From Limanda limanda (Eukaryota > Chordata > Actinopteri > Pleuronectiformes > Pleuronectidae), in assembly GCF_963576545.1 (NCBI RefSeq), contig NW_026870603.1, positions 496,001 through 560,000 on the forward strand: a DNA stretch of 64,000 bases, read 5' to 3'. Position numbers and translations under genes: made by a program. Below the pieces are notes generated by a model. The model saw nothing but the letters and a program-made list of their open reading frames with translations. It was not told the DNA's origin and made no database searches. Of the stretch, positions 47,898 to 61,071 are shown one piece after another. How positions within the stretch are numbered: the stretch's first letter is position 1; each line of letters opens with the position of its first letter.

Positions 47898-50801
47898 GAG
47901 ATATTCTTGAATAACTTTTTTTGTGAAGGTCGGAGAGACTTGGAAAGTGGTTGCATCTGGACTAATTTGGGTCCTGCGGATCGATTGGTACCATCCCCGA
48001 GCTTGTACGACCTTCGGAAGAGGTCGACTGACGAAATTCCCCCAAATCTGAGGAGATATTCTTGAATAACTTTTTTTGTGAAGGTCGGAGAGACTTGCAA
48101 GTAGGCTCTACCCCCACTAAATGGGGTTGCGCGCATCGATCAGTACCATCCTTGAGCTTCTCCGACTTTCGGAAGGGTTAGGGTTAGGGTTAGGGATGAA
48201 AGCACATAGGAGAAAGAGATATTCTTGAATAACTTTTTTTGTGAAGGTCGGAGAGACTTGCAAGTAGGCTCTACCCCCACTAAATGGGGTAGCGCGCATC
48301 GATCGGTACCATCCTTAAGCTTCTCCGACTTTCGGAAGGGTTAGGGTTAGGGTTAGGGATGAAAGCACATAGGAGAAAGAGATATTCTTGAATAACTTTT
48401 TTTGTGAAGGTCGGAGAGACTTGCAAGTAGGCTCTACCCCCACTAAATGTGGTAGCGCGCATCGATCGGTACCATCCTTGAGCTTCTCCGACTTTGGGAA
48501 GGGTTAGGGTTAGGGTTAGGGCTGAAAGCACATAGGAGAAAGAGATATTCTTGAATAACTTTTTTTGTGAAGGTCGGAGAGACTTGCAAGTAGGCTCTAC
48601 CCCCACTAAATGGGGTAGCGCGCATCGATCGGTACCATCCTTGAGCTTCTCCGACTTTCGGAAGGGTTAGGGTTAGGGTTAGGGATGAAAGCACATAGGA
48701 GAAAGAGATATTCTTGAATAACTTTTTTTGTGAAGGTCGGAGAGACTTGGAAAGTGGTTGCATCTGGACTAATTTGGGTCCTGCGGATCGATTGGTACCA
48801 TCCCCGAGCTTGTACGACCTTCGGAAGAGGTCGACCGACGAAATTCCCCCAAATCTGAGGAGATATTCTTGAATAACTTTTTTTGTGAAGGTCGGAGAGA
48901 CTTGCAAGTAGGCTCTACCCCCACTAAATGGGGTTGCGCGCATCGATCAGTACCATCCTTGAGCTTCTCCGACTTTCGGAAGGGTTAGGGTTAGGGTTAG
49001 GGATGAAAGCACATAGGAGAAAGAGATATTCTTGAATAACTTTTTTTGTGAAGGTCGGAGAGACTTGCAAGTAGGCTCTACCCCCACTAAATGGGGTAGC
49101 GCGCATCGATCGGTACCATCCTTGAGCTTCTCCGACTTTCGGAAGGGTTAGGGTTAGGGATGAAAGCACATAGGAGAAAGAGATATTCTTGAATAACTTT
49201 TTTTGTGAAGGTCGGAGAGACTTGCAAGTAGGCTCTACCCCCACTAAATGGGGTAGCGCGCATCGATCGGTACCATCCTTGAGCTTCTCCGACTTTCGGA
49301 AGGGTTAGGGTTAGGGTTAGGGATGAAAGCACATAGGAGAAAGAGATATTCTTGAATAACTTTTTTTGTGAAGGTCGGAGAGACTTGCAAGTAGGCTCTA
49401 CCCCAACTAAATGGGGTAGCGCGCATCGATCGGTACCATCCTTGAGCTTCTCCGACTTTCGGAAGGGTTAGGGTTAGGGTTAGGGATGAAAGCACATAGG
49501 AGAAAGAGATATTCTTGAATAACTTTTTTTGTGAAGGTCGGAGAGACTTGCAAGTAGGCTCTACCCCCACTAAATGGGGTAGCGCGCATCGATCGGTACC
49601 ATCCTTGAGCTTCTCCGACTTTCGGAAGGGTTAGGGTTAGGGTTAGGGATGAAAGCACATAGGAGAAAGAGATATTCTTGAATAACTTTTTTTGTGAAGG
49701 TCGGAGAGACTTGCAAGTAGGCTCTACCCCCACTAAATGGGGTAGCACGCATCGATCGGTACCATCCTTGAGCTTCTCCGACTTTCGGAAGGGTTAGGGT
49801 TAGGGTTAGGGATGAAAGCACATAGGAGAAAGAGATATTCTTGAATAACTTTTTTTGTGAAGGTCGGAGAGACTTGGAAAGTGGTTGCATCTGGACTAAT
49901 TTGGGTCCTGCGGATCGATTGGTACCATCCCCGAGCTTGTACGACCTTCGGAAGAGGTCGACCGACGAAATTCCCCCAAATCTGAGGAGATATTCTTGAA
50001 TAACTTTTTTTGTGAAGGTCGGAGAGACTTGCAAGTAGGCTCTACCCCCACTAAATGGGGTTGCGCGCATCGATCAGTACCATCCTTGAGCTTCTCCGAC
50101 TTTCGGAAGGGTTAGGGTTAGGGTTAGGGATGAAAGCACATAGGAGAAAGAGATATTCTTGAATAACTTTTTTTGTGAAGGTCGGAGAGACTTGCAAGTA
50201 GGCTCTACCCCCACTAAATGGGGTAGCGCGCATCGATCGGTACCATCCTTGAGCTTTTCCGACTTTCGGAAGGGTTAGGGTTAGGGTTAGGGATGAAAGC
50301 ACATAGGAGAAAGAGATATTCTTGAATAACTTTTTTTGTGAAGGTCGGAGAGACTTGCAAGTAGGCTCTACCCCCACTAAATGGGGTAGCGCGCATCGAT
50401 CGGTACCATCCTTGAGCTTCTCCGACTTTCGGAAGGGTTAGGGTTAGGGTTAGGGATGAAAGCACATAGGAGAAAGAGATATTCTTGAATAACTTTTTTT
50501 GTGAAGGTCGGAGAGACTTGCAAGTAGGCTCTACCCCCATTAAATGGGGTAGCGCGCATCGATCGGTACCATCCTTGAGCTTCTCCGACTTTCGGAAGGG
50601 TTAGGGTTAGGGTTAGGGATGAAAGCACATAGGAGAAAGAGATATTCTTGAATAACTTTTTTTGTGAAGGTCGGAGAGACTTGCAAGTAGGCTCTACCCC
50701 CACTAAATGGGGTAGCGCGCATCGATCGGTACCATCCTTGAGCTTCTCCGACTTTCGGAAGGGTTAGGGTTAGGGTTAGGGATGAAAGCACATAGGAGAA
50801 A
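47898..50801 (+). repeat. 2,904 bp tandem duplicate, copy 1
   Basis: The unit is B, four A, B (48,705), six A, B (49,832), five A. Its private variants recur 2,904 bp later: CTTAAGCTT near 48,315, AATGTGGTAG near 48,447, TTTGGGAAGG near 48,494, AGGGCTGAAAG near 48,529, CCCCAACTAAA near 49,402, GGTAGCACGC near 49,742, GAGCTTTTCC near 50,252 and CCCCATTAAA near 50,536. The first B has GTCGACTGACG near 48,026. Confidence 0.92.
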
Positions 50802-53705
50802 GAGATATTCTTGAATAACTTTTTTTGTGAAGGTCGGAGAGACTTGGAAAGTGGTTGCATCTGGACTAATTTGGGTCCTGCGGATCGATTGGTACCATCC
50901 CCGAGCTTGTACGACCTTCGGAAGAGGTCGACTGACGAAATTCCCCCAAATCTGAGGAGATATTCTTGAATAACTTTTTTTGTGAAGGTCGGAGAGACTT
51001 GCAAGTAGGCTCTACCCCCACTAAATGGGGTTGCGCGCATCGATCAGTACCATCCTTGAGCTTCTCCGACTTTCGGAAGGGTTAGGGTTAGGGTTAGGGA
51101 TGAAAGCACATAGGAGAAAGAGATATTCTTGAATAACTTTTTTTGTGAAGGTCGGAGAGACTTGCAAGTAGGCTCTACCCCCACTAAATGGGGTAGCGCG
51201 CATCGATCGGTACCATCCTTAAGCTTCTCCGACTTTCGGAAGGGTTAGGGTTAGGGTTAGGGATGAAAGCACATAGGAGAAAGAGATATTCTTGAATAAC
51301 TTTTTTTGTGAAGGTCGGAGAGACTTGCAAGTAGGCTCTACCCCCACTAAATGTGGTAGCGCGCATCGATCGGTACCATCCTTGAGCTTCTCCGACTTTG
51401 GGAAGGGTTAGGGTTAGGGTTAGGGCTGAAAGCACATAGGAGAAAGAGATATTCTTGAATAACTTTTTTTGTGAAGGTCGGAGAGACTTGCAAGTAGGCT
51501 CTACCCCCACTAAATGGGGTAGCGCGCATCGATCGGTACCATCCTTGAGCTTCTCCGACTTTCGGAAGGGTTAGGGTTAGGGTTAGGGATGAAAGCACAT
51601 AGGAGAAAGAGATATTCTTGAATAACTTTTTTTGTGAAGGTCGGAGAGACTTGGAAAGTGGTTGCATCTGGACTAATTTGGGTCCTGCAGATCGATTGGT
51701 ACCATCCCCGAGCTTGTACGACCTTCGGAAGAGGTCGACCGACGAAATTCCCCCAAATCTGAGGAGATATTCTTGAATAACTTTTTTTGTGAAGGTCGGA
51801 GAGACTTGCAAGTAGGCTCTACCCCCACTAAATGGGGTTGCGCGCATCGATCAGTACCATCCTTGAGCTTCTCCGACTTTCGGAAGGGTTAGGGTTAGGG
51901 TTAGGGATGAAAGCACATAGGAGAAAGAGATATTCTTGAATAACTTTTTTTGTGAAGGTCGGAGAGACTTGCAAGTAGGCTCTACCCCCACTAAATGGGG
52001 TAGCGCGCATCGATCGGTACCATCCTTGAGCTTCTCCGACTTTCGGAAGGGTTAGGGTTAGGGATGAAAGCACATAGGAGAAAGAGATATTCTTGAATAA
52101 CTTTTTTTGTGAAGGTCGGAGAGACTTGCAAGTAGGCTCTACCCCCACTAAATGGGGTAGCGCGCATCGATCGGTACCATCCTTGAGCTTCTCCGACTTT
52201 CGGAAGGGTTAGGGTTAGGGTTAGGGATGAAAGCACATAGGAGAAAGAGATATTCTTGAATAACTTTTTTTGTGAAGGTCGGAGAGACTTGCAAGTAGGC
52301 TCTACCCCAACTAAATGGGGTAGCGCGCATCGATCGGTACCATCCTTGAGCTTCTCCGACTTTCGGAAGGGTTAGGGTTAGGGTTAGGGATGAAAGCACA
52401 TAGGAGAAAGAGATATTCTTGAATAACTTTTTTTGTGAAGGTCGGAGAGACTTGCAAGTAGGCTCTACCCCCACTAAATGGGGTAGCGCGCATCGATCGG
52501 TACCATCCTTGAGCTTCTCCGACTTTCGGAAGGGTTAGGGTTAGGGTTAGGGATGAAAGCACATAGGAGAAAGAGATATTCTTGAATAACTTTTTTTGTG
52601 AAGGTCGGAGAGACTTGCAAGTAGGCTCTACCCCCACTAAATGGGGTAGCACGCATCGATCGGTACCATCCTTGAGCTTCTCCGACTTTCGGAAGGGTTA
52701 GGGTTAGGGTTAGGGATGAAAGCACATAGGAGAAAGAGATATTCTTGAATAACTTTTTTTGTGAAGGTCGGAGAGAATTGGAAAGTGGTTGCATCTGGAC
52801 TAATTTGGGTCCTGCGGATCGATTGGTACCATCCCCGAGCTTGTACGACCTTCGGAAGAGGTCGACCGACGAAATTCCCCCAAATCTGAGGAGATATTCT
52901 TGAATAACTTTTTTTGTGAAGGTCGGAGAGACTTGCAAGTAGGCTCTACCCCCACTAAATGGGGTTGCGCGCATCGATCAGTACCATCCTTGAGCTTCTC
53001 CGACTTTCGGAAGGGTTAGGGTTAGGGTTAGGGATGAAAGCACATAGGAGAAAGAGATATTCTTGAATAACTTTTTTTGTGAAGGTCGGAGAGACTTGCA
53101 AGTAGGCTCTACCCCCACTAAATGGGGTAGCGCGCATCGATCGGTACCATCCTTGAGCTTTTCCGACTTTCGGAAGGGTTAGGGTTAGGGTTAGGGATGA
53201 AAGCACATAGGAGAAAGAGATATTCTTGAATAACTTTTTTTGTGAAGGTCGGAGAGACTTGCAAGTAGGCTCTACCCCCACTAAATGGGGTAGCGCGCAT
53301 CGATCGGTACCATCCTTGAGCTTCTCCGACTTTCGGAAGGGTTAGGGTTAGGGTTAGGGATGAAAGCACATAGGAGAAAGAGATATTCTTGAATAACTTT
53401 TTTTGTGAAGGTCGGAGAGACTTGCAAGTAGGCTCTACCCCCATTAAATGGGGTAGCGCGCATCGATCGGTACCATCCTTGAGCTTCTCCGACTTTCGGA
53501 AGGGTTAGGGTTAGGGTTAGGGATGAAAGCACATAGGAGAAAGAGATATTCTTGAATAACTTTTTTTGTGAAGGTCGGAGAGACTTGCAAGTAGGCTCTA
53601 CCCCCACTAAATGGGGTAGCGCGCATCGATCGGTACCATCCTTGAGCTTCTCCGACTTTCGGAAGGGTTAGGGTTAGGGTTAGGGATGAAAGCACATAGG
53701 AGAAA
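50802..53705 (+). repeat. 2,904 bp tandem duplicate, copy 2
   Basis: This copy repeats all eight private variants of copy 1 in order. The first B also shares GTCGACTGACG (near 50,931). Differences seen are CTGCAG in B at 51,609 in place of CTGCGG, and GAGAGAATTGG near 52,774. The low divergence marks a recent duplication, or possibly an assembly duplication. Confidence 0.92.
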
Positions 53706-55148
53706 GAGATATTCTTGAATAACTTTTTTTGTGAAGGTCGGAGAGACTTGGAAAGTGGTTGCATCTGGACTAATTTGGGTCCTGCGGATCGATTGGTACC
53801 ATCCCCGAGCTTGTACGACCTTCGGAAGAGGTCGACCGACGAAATTCCCCCAAATCTGAGGAGATATTCTTGAATAACTTTTTTTGTGAAGGTCGGAGAG
53901 ACTTGCAAGTAGGCTTTACCCCCACTAAATGGGGTTGCGCGCATCGATCAGTACCATCCTTGAGCTTCTCCGACTTTCGGAAGGGTTAGGGTTAGGGTTA
54001 GGGATGAAAGCACATAGGAGAAAGAGATATTCTTGAATAACTTTTTTTGTGAAGGTCGGAGAGACTTGCAAGTAGGCTCTACCCCCACTAAATGGGGTAG
54101 CGCACATCGATCAGTACCATCCTTGAGCTTCTCCGACTTTCGGAAGGGTTAGGGTTAGGGTTAGGGATGAAAGCACATAGGAGAAAGAGATATTCTTGAA
54201 TAACTTTTTTTGTGAAGGTCGGAGAGACTTGCAAGTAGGCTCTACCCCCACTAAATGGGGTAGCGCGCATCGATCGGTACCATCCTTGAGCTTCTCCGAC
54301 TTTCGGAAGGGTTAGGGTTAGGGTTAGGGATGAAAGCACATAGGAGAAAGAGATATTCTTGAATAACTTTTTTTGTGAAGGTCGGAGAGACTTGGAAAGT
54401 GGTTGCATCTGGACTAATTTGGGTCCTGCGGATCGATTGATACCATCCCCGAGCTTGTACGACCTTCGGAAGAGGTCGACCGACGAAATTCCCCCAAATC
54501 TGAGGAGATATTCTTGAATAACTTTTTTTGTGAAGGTCGGAGAGACTTGCAAGTAGGCTCTACCCCCACTAAATGGGGTTGCGCGCATCGATCAGTACCA
54601 TCCTTGAGCTTCTCCGACTTTCGGAAGGGTTAGGGTTAGGGTTAGGGATGAAAGCACATAGGAGAAAGAGATATTCTTGAATAACTTTTTTTGTGAAGGT
54701 CGGAGAGACTTGCAAGTAGGCTCTACCCCCACTAAATGGGGTAGCGCGCATCGATTGGTACCATATCCGAGCTTGTACGACCTTCGGAAGAGGTCGACCG
54801 ACGAAATTCCCCCAAATCTGAGGAGATATTCTTGAATAACTTTTTTTGTGAAGGTCGGAGAGACTTGCAAGTAGGCTCTACCCCCACTAAATGGGGTTGC
54901 GCGCATCGATCAGTACCATCCTTGAGCTTCTCCGACTTTCGGAAGGGTTAGGGTTAGGGTTAGGGATGAAAGCACATAGGAGAAAGAGATATTCTTGAAT
55001 AACTTTTTTTGTGAAGGTCGGAGAGACTTGCAAGTAGGCTCTACCCCCACTAAATGGGGTAGCGCGCATCGATCGGTACCATCCTTGAGCTTCTCCGACT
55101 TTCGGAAGGGTTAGGGTTAGGGTTAGGGATGAAAGCACATAGGAGAAA
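53706..55148 (+). repeat. 3,202 bp-offset duplicate, copy 1
   Basis: B (53,706), three A, B (54,350), A, chimeric monomer (54,668), two A. The same order is found at 56,908-58,350. B at 54,350 has a private GATTGATACC. Confidence 0.85.
54668..54822 (+). repeat. A/B chimeric monomer, first
   Basis: The left part is A (CAAGTAGGCTC, ACTAAATGGGGTAGCGCGC). From ATCGATTGGTACC onward it is B (CGAGCTTGTACGACC, GGTCGACC tail), total 155 bp. The switch lies between monomer positions about 77 and 89, within the aligned middle block, as expected for crossover or gene conversion between A and B. A private CATATCCGAGC follows the junction. Confidence 0.93.
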
Positions 55149-56907
55149 GAGATATTCTTGAATAACTTTTTTTGTGAAGGTCGGAGAGACTTGCAAGTAG
55201 GCTCTACCCCCACTAAATGGGGTAGCGCGCATCGATCGGTACCATCCTTGAGCTTCTCCGACTTTCGGAAGGGTTAGGGTTAGGGTTAGGGATGAAAGCA
55301 CATAGGAGAAAGAGATATTCTTGAATAACTTTTTTTGTGAAGGTCGGAGAGACTTGCAAGTAGGCTCTACCCCCACTAAATGGGGTAGCGCGCATCGATC
55401 GGTACCATCCTTGAGCTTCTCCGACTTTCGGAAGGGTTAGGGTTAGGGATGAAAGCACATAGGAGAAAGAGATATTCTTGAATAACTTTTTTTGTGAAGG
55501 TCGGAGAGACTTGAAAAGTGGTTGCATCTGGACTAATTTGGGTCCTGCGGATCGATTGGTACCATCCCCGAGCTTGTACGACCTTCGGAAGAGGTCGACC
55601 GACGAAATTCCCCCAAATCTGAGGAGATATTCTTGAATAACTTTTTTTGTGAAGGTCGGAGAGACTTGCAAGTAGGCTCTACCCCCACTAAATGGGGTAA
55701 CGCGCATCGATCAGTACCATCCTTGAGCTTCTCCGACTTTCGGAAGGGTTAGGGTTAGGGTTAGGGATGAAAGCACATAGGAGAAAGAGATATTCTTGAA
55801 TAACTTTTTTTGTGAAGGTCGGAGAGACTTGCAAGTAGGCTCTACCCCCACTAAATGGGGTAGCGCGCATCGATCGGTACCATCCTTGAGCTTCTCCGAC
55901 TTTCGGAAGGGTTAGGGTTAGGGATGAAAGCACATAGGAGAAAGAGATATTCTTGAATAACTTTTTTTGTGAAGGTCGGAGAGACTTGGAAAGTGGTTGC
56001 ATCTGGACTAATTTGGGTCCTGCGGATCGATTGGTACCATCCCCGAGCTTGTACGACCTTCGGAAGAGGTCGACCGACGAAATTCCCCCAAATCTGAGGA
56101 GATATTCTTGAATAACTTTTTTTGTGAAGGTCGGAGAGACTTGCAAGTAGGCTCTACCCCCACTAAATGGGGTTGCGCGCATCGATCAGTACCATCCTTG
56201 AGCTTCTCCGACTTTCGGAAGGGTTAGGGTTAGGGATGAAAGCACATAGGAGAAAGAGATATTCTTGAATAACTTTTTTTGTGAAGGTCGGAGAGACTTG
56301 CAAGTAGGCTCTACCCCCACTAAATGGGGTAGCGCGCATCGATCGGTACCATCCTTGAGCTTCTCCGACTTTCGGAAGGGTTAGGGTTAGGGTTAGGGAT
56401 GAAAGCACATAGGAGAAAGAGATATTCTTGAATAACTTTTTTTGTGAAGGTCGGAGAGACTTGCAAGTAGGCTCTACCCCCACTAAATGGGGTAGCGCGC
56501 ATCGATCGGTACCATCCTTGAGCTTCTCCGACTTTCGGAAGGGTTAGGGTTAGGGTTAGGGATGAAAGCACATAGGAGAAAGAGATATTCTTGAATAACT
56601 TTTTTTGTGAAGGTCGGAGAGACTTGCAAGTAGGCTCTACCCCCACTAAATGGGGTAGCGCGCATCGATCGGTACCATCCTTGAGCTTCTCCGACTTTCG
56701 GAAGGGTTAGGGTTAGGGTTAGGGATGAAAGCACATAGGAGAAAGAGATATTCTTGAATAACTTTTTTTGTGAAGGTCGGAGAGACTTGCAAGTAGGCTC
56801 TACCCCCACTAAATGGGGTAGCGCGCATCGATCGGTACCATCCTTGAGCTTCTCCGACTTTCGGAAGGGTTAGGGTTAGGGTTAGGGATGAAAGCACATA
56901 GGAGAAA
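55149..56907 (+). repeat. A/B stretch between the two chimera blocks
   Basis: Two A, B with CTTGAAAAG (55,469), two A, B (55,944), five A. The part from 55,149 to 56,098 matches 58,669-59,618 (offset 3,520) and 61,390-62,339. GGGGTAACG after the CTTGAAAAG B is shared by all three. Confidence 0.82.
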
Positions 56908-58350
56908 GAGATATTCTTGAATAACTTTTTTTGTGAAGGTCGGAGAGACTTGGAAAGTGGTTGCATCTGGACTAATTTGGGTCCTGCGGATCGATTGGTA
57001 CCATCCCCGAGCTTGTACGACCTTCGGAAGAGGTCGACCGACGAAATTCCCCCAAATCTGAGGAGATATTCTTGAATAACTTTTTTTGTGAAGGTCGGAG
57101 AGACTTGCAAGTAGGCTTTACCCCCACTAAATGGGGTTGCGCGCATCGATCAGTACCATCCTTGAGCTTCTCCGACTTTCGGAAGGGTTAGGGTTAGGGT
57201 TAGGGATGAAAGCACATAGGAGAAAGAGATATTCTTGAATAACTTTTTTTGTGAAGGTCGGAGAGACTTGCAAGTAGGCTCTACCCCCACTAAATGGGGT
57301 AGCGCGCATCGATCAGTACCATCCTTGAGCTTCTCCGACTTTCGGAAGGGTTAGGGTTAGGGTTAGGGATGAAAGCACATAGGAGAAAGAGATATTCTTG
57401 AATAACTTTTTTTGTGAAGGTCGGAGAGACTTGCAAGTAGGCTCTACCCCCACTAAATGGGGTAGCGCGCATCGATCGGTACCATCCTTGAGCTTCTCCG
57501 ACTTTCGGAAGGGTTAGGGTTAGGGTTAGGGATGAAAGCACATAGGAGAAAGAGATATTCTTGAATAACTTTTTTTGTGAAGGTCGGAGAGACTTGGAAA
57601 GTGGTTGCATCTGGACTAATTTGGGTCCTGCGGATCGATTGGTACCATCCCCGAGCTTGTACGACCTTCGGAAGAGGTCGACCGACGAAATTCCCCCAAA
57701 TCTGAGGAGATATTCTTGAATAACTTTTTTTGTGAAGGTCGGAGAGACTTGCAAGTAGGCTCTACCCCCACTAAATGGGGTTGCGCGCATCGATCAGTAC
57801 CATCCTTGAGCTTCTCCGACTTTCGGAAGGGTTAGGGTTAGGGTTAGGGATGAAAGCACATAGGAGAAAGAGATATTCTTGAATAACTTTTTTTGTGAAG
57901 GTCGGAGAGACTTGCAAGTAGGCTCTACCCCCACTAAATGGGGTAGTGCACATCGATTGGTACCATCCCCGAGCTTGTACGACCTTCGGAAGAGGTCGAC
58001 CGACGAAATTCCCCCAAATCTGAGGAGATATTCTTGAATAACTTTTTTTGTGAAGGTCGGAGAGACTTGCAAGTAGGCTCTACCCCCACTAAATGGGGTT
58101 GCGCGCATCGATCAGTACCATCCTTGAGCTTCTCCGACTTTCGGAAGGGTTAGGGTTAGGGTTAGGGATGAAAGCACATAGGAGAAAGAGATATTCTTGA
58201 ATAACTTTTTTTGTGAAGGTCGGAGAGACTTGCAAGTAGGCTCTACCCCCACTAAATGGGGTAGCGCGCATCGATCGGTACCATCCTTGAGCTTCTCCGA
58301 CTTTCGGAAGGGTTAGGGTTAGGGTTAGGGATGAAAGCACATAGGAGAAA
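56908..58350 (+). repeat. 3,202 bp-offset duplicate, copy 2
   Basis: B (56,908), three A, B (57,552), A, chimeric monomer (57,870), two A. The spacing of all landmarks equals copy 1. After 58,350 the two copies diverge: two A precede a CTGCAG B here, whereas copy 1 is followed by two more A and then the CTTGAAAAG B. Confidence 0.85.
57870..58024 (+). repeat. A/B chimeric monomer, second
   Basis: It has the same A-to-B switch and 155 bp length as the monomer 3,202 bp upstream. It carries GGGGTAGTGCACATCGATTGG at the junction (two CpG-type changes) and the normal B CATCCCCGAGC after it. The shared junction implies a single recombination followed by duplication. Confidence 0.92.
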
Positions 58351-61071
58351 GAGATATTCTTGAATAAGTTTTTTTGTGAAGGTCGGAGAGACTTGGAAAG
58401 TGGTTGCATCTGGACTAATTTGGGTCCTGCAGATCGATTGGTACCATCCCCGAGCTTGTACGACCTTCGGAAGAGGTCGACCGACGAAATTCCCCCAAAT
58501 CTGAGGAGATATTCTTGAATAACTTTTTTTGTGAAGGTCGGAGAGACTTGCAAGTAGGCTCTACCCCCACTAAATGGGGTAGCGCGCATCGATCGGTACC
58601 ATCCTTGAGCTTCTCCGACTTTCGGAAGGGTTAGGGTTAGGGTTAGGGATGAAAGCACATAGGAGAAAGAGATATTCTTGAATAACTTTTTTTGTGAAGG
58701 TCGGAGAGACTTGCAAGTAGGCTCTACCCCCACTAAATGGGGTAGCGCGCATCGATCGGTACCATCCTTGAGCTTCTCCGACTTTCGGAAGGGTTAGGGT
58801 TAGGGTTAGGGATGAAAGCACATAGGAGAAAGAGATATTCTTGAATAACTTTTTTTGTGAAGGTCGGAGAGACTTGCAAGTAGGCTCTACCCCCACTAAA
58901 TGGGGTAGCGCGCATCGATCGGTACCATCCTTGAGCTTCTCCGACTTTCGGAAGGGTTAGGGTTAGGGATGAAAGCACATAGGAGAAAGAGATATTCTTG
59001 AATAACTTTTTTTGTGAAGGTCGGAGAGACTTGAAAAGTGGTTGCATCTGGACTAATTTGGGTCCTGCGGATCGATTGGTACCATCCCCGAGCTTGTACG
59101 ACCTTCGGAAGAGGTCGACCGACGAAATTCCCCCAAATCTGAGGAGATATTCTTGAATAACTTTTTTTGTGAAGGTCGGAGAGACTTGCAAGTAGGCTCT
59201 ACCCCCACTAAATGGGGTAACGCGCATCGATCGGTACCATCCTTGAGCTTCTCCGACTTTCGGAAGGGTTAGGGTTAGGGTTAGGGATGAAAGCACATAG
59301 GAGAAAGAGATATTCTTGAATAACTTTTTTTGTGAAGGTCGGAGAGACTTGCAAGTAGGCTCTACCCCCACTAAATGGGGTAGCGCGCATCGATCGGTAC
59401 CATCCTTGAGCTTCTCCGACTTTCGGAAGGGTTAGGGTTAGGGATGAAAGCACATAGGAGAAAGAGATATTCTTGAATAACTTTTTTTGTGAAGGTCGGA
59501 GAGACTTGGAAAGTGGTTGCATCTGGACTAATTTGGGTCCTGCGGATCGATTGGTACCATCCCCGAGCTTGTACGACCTTCGGAAGAGGTCGACCGACGA
59601 AATTCCCCCAAATCTGAGGAGATATTCTTGAATAACTTTTTTTGTGAAGGTCGGAGAGACTTGCAAGTAGGCTCTACCCCCACTAAATGGGGTTGCGCGC
59701 ATCGATCAGTACCATCCTTGAGCTTCTCCGACTTTCGGAAGGGTTAGGGTTAGGGTTAGGGATGAAAGCACATAGGAGAAAGAGATATTCTTGAATAACT
59801 TTTTTTGTGAAGGTCGGAGAGACTTGCAAGTAGGCTCTACCCCCACTAAATGGGGTAGCGCGCATCGATCGGTACCATCCTTGAGCTTCTCCGACTTTCG
59901 GAAGGGTTAGGGTTAGGGTTAGGGATGAAAGCACATAGGAGAAAGAGATATTCTTGAATAACTTTTTTTGTGAAGGTCGGAGAGACTTGCAAGTAGGCTC
60001 TACCCCCACTAAATGGGGTAGCGCGCATCGATCGGTACCATCCTTGAGCTTCTCCGACTTTCGGAAGGGTTAGGGTTAGGGTTAGGGATGAAAGCACATA
60101 GGAGAAAGAGATATTCTTGAATAACTTTTTTTGTGAAGGTCGGAGAGACTTGCAAGTAGGCTCTACCCCCACTAAATGGGGTAGCGCGCATCGATCGGTA
60201 CCATCCTTGAGCTTCTCCGACTTTCGGAAGGGTTAGGGTTAGGGTTAGGGATGAAAGCACATAGGAGAAAGAGATATTCTTGAATAACTTTTTTTGTGAA
60301 GGTCGGAGAGACTTGCAAGTAGGCTCTACCCCCACTAAATGGGGTAGCGCGCATCGATCGGTACCATCCTTGAGCTTCTCCGACTTTCGGAAGGGTTAGG
60401 GTTAGGGTTAGGGATGAAAGCACATAGGAGAAAGAGATATTCTTGAATAACTTTTTTTGTGAAGGTCGGAGAGACTTGCAAGTAGGCTCTACCCCCACTA
60501 AATGGGGTAGCGCGCATCGATCGGTACCATCCTTGAGCTTCTCCGACTTTCGGAAGGGTTAGGGTTAGGGATGAAAGCACATAGGAGAAAGAGATATTCT
60601 TGAATAACTTTTTTTGTGAAGGTCGGAGAGACTTGGAAAGTGGTTGCATCTGGACTAATTTGGGTCCTGCGGATCGATTGGTACCATCCCCGAGCTTGTA
60701 CGACCTTCGGAAGAGGTCGACCGACGAAATTCCCCCAAATCTGAGGAGATATTCTTGAATAACTTTTTTTGTGAAGGTCGGAGAGACTTGCAAGTAGGCT
60801 CTACCCCCACTAAATGGGGTTGCGCGCATCGATCAGTACCATCCTTGAGCTTCTCCGACTTTCGGAAGGGTTAGGGTTAGGGTTAGGGATGAAAGCACAT
60901 AGGAGAAAGAGATATTCTTGAATAACTTTTTTTGTGAAGGTCGGAGAGACTTGCAAGTAGGCTCTACCCCCACTAAATGGGGTAGCGCGCATCGATCGGT
61001 ACCATCCTTGAGCTTCTCCGACTTTCGGAAGGGTTAGGGTTAGGGTTAGGGATGAAAGCACATAGGAGAAA
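58351..61071 (+). repeat. 2,721 bp tandem duplicate, copy 1
   Basis: CTGCAG B with the core change GAATAAGTTTT (58,351), three A, CTTGAAAAG B (58,989), two A, B (59,464), six A, B (60,591), two A. All four B monomers recur at +2,721 bp. The rare core change C to G near 58,368 is shared by both copies. Confidence 0.9.

Noticed and set aside
47898..53705. Treating the 2,904 bp duplication as certainly biological
   Set aside because: Low divergence between copies is also what a mis-joined assembly would give. Without read depth the two cannot be separated, so it is reported as a finding with that caveat.
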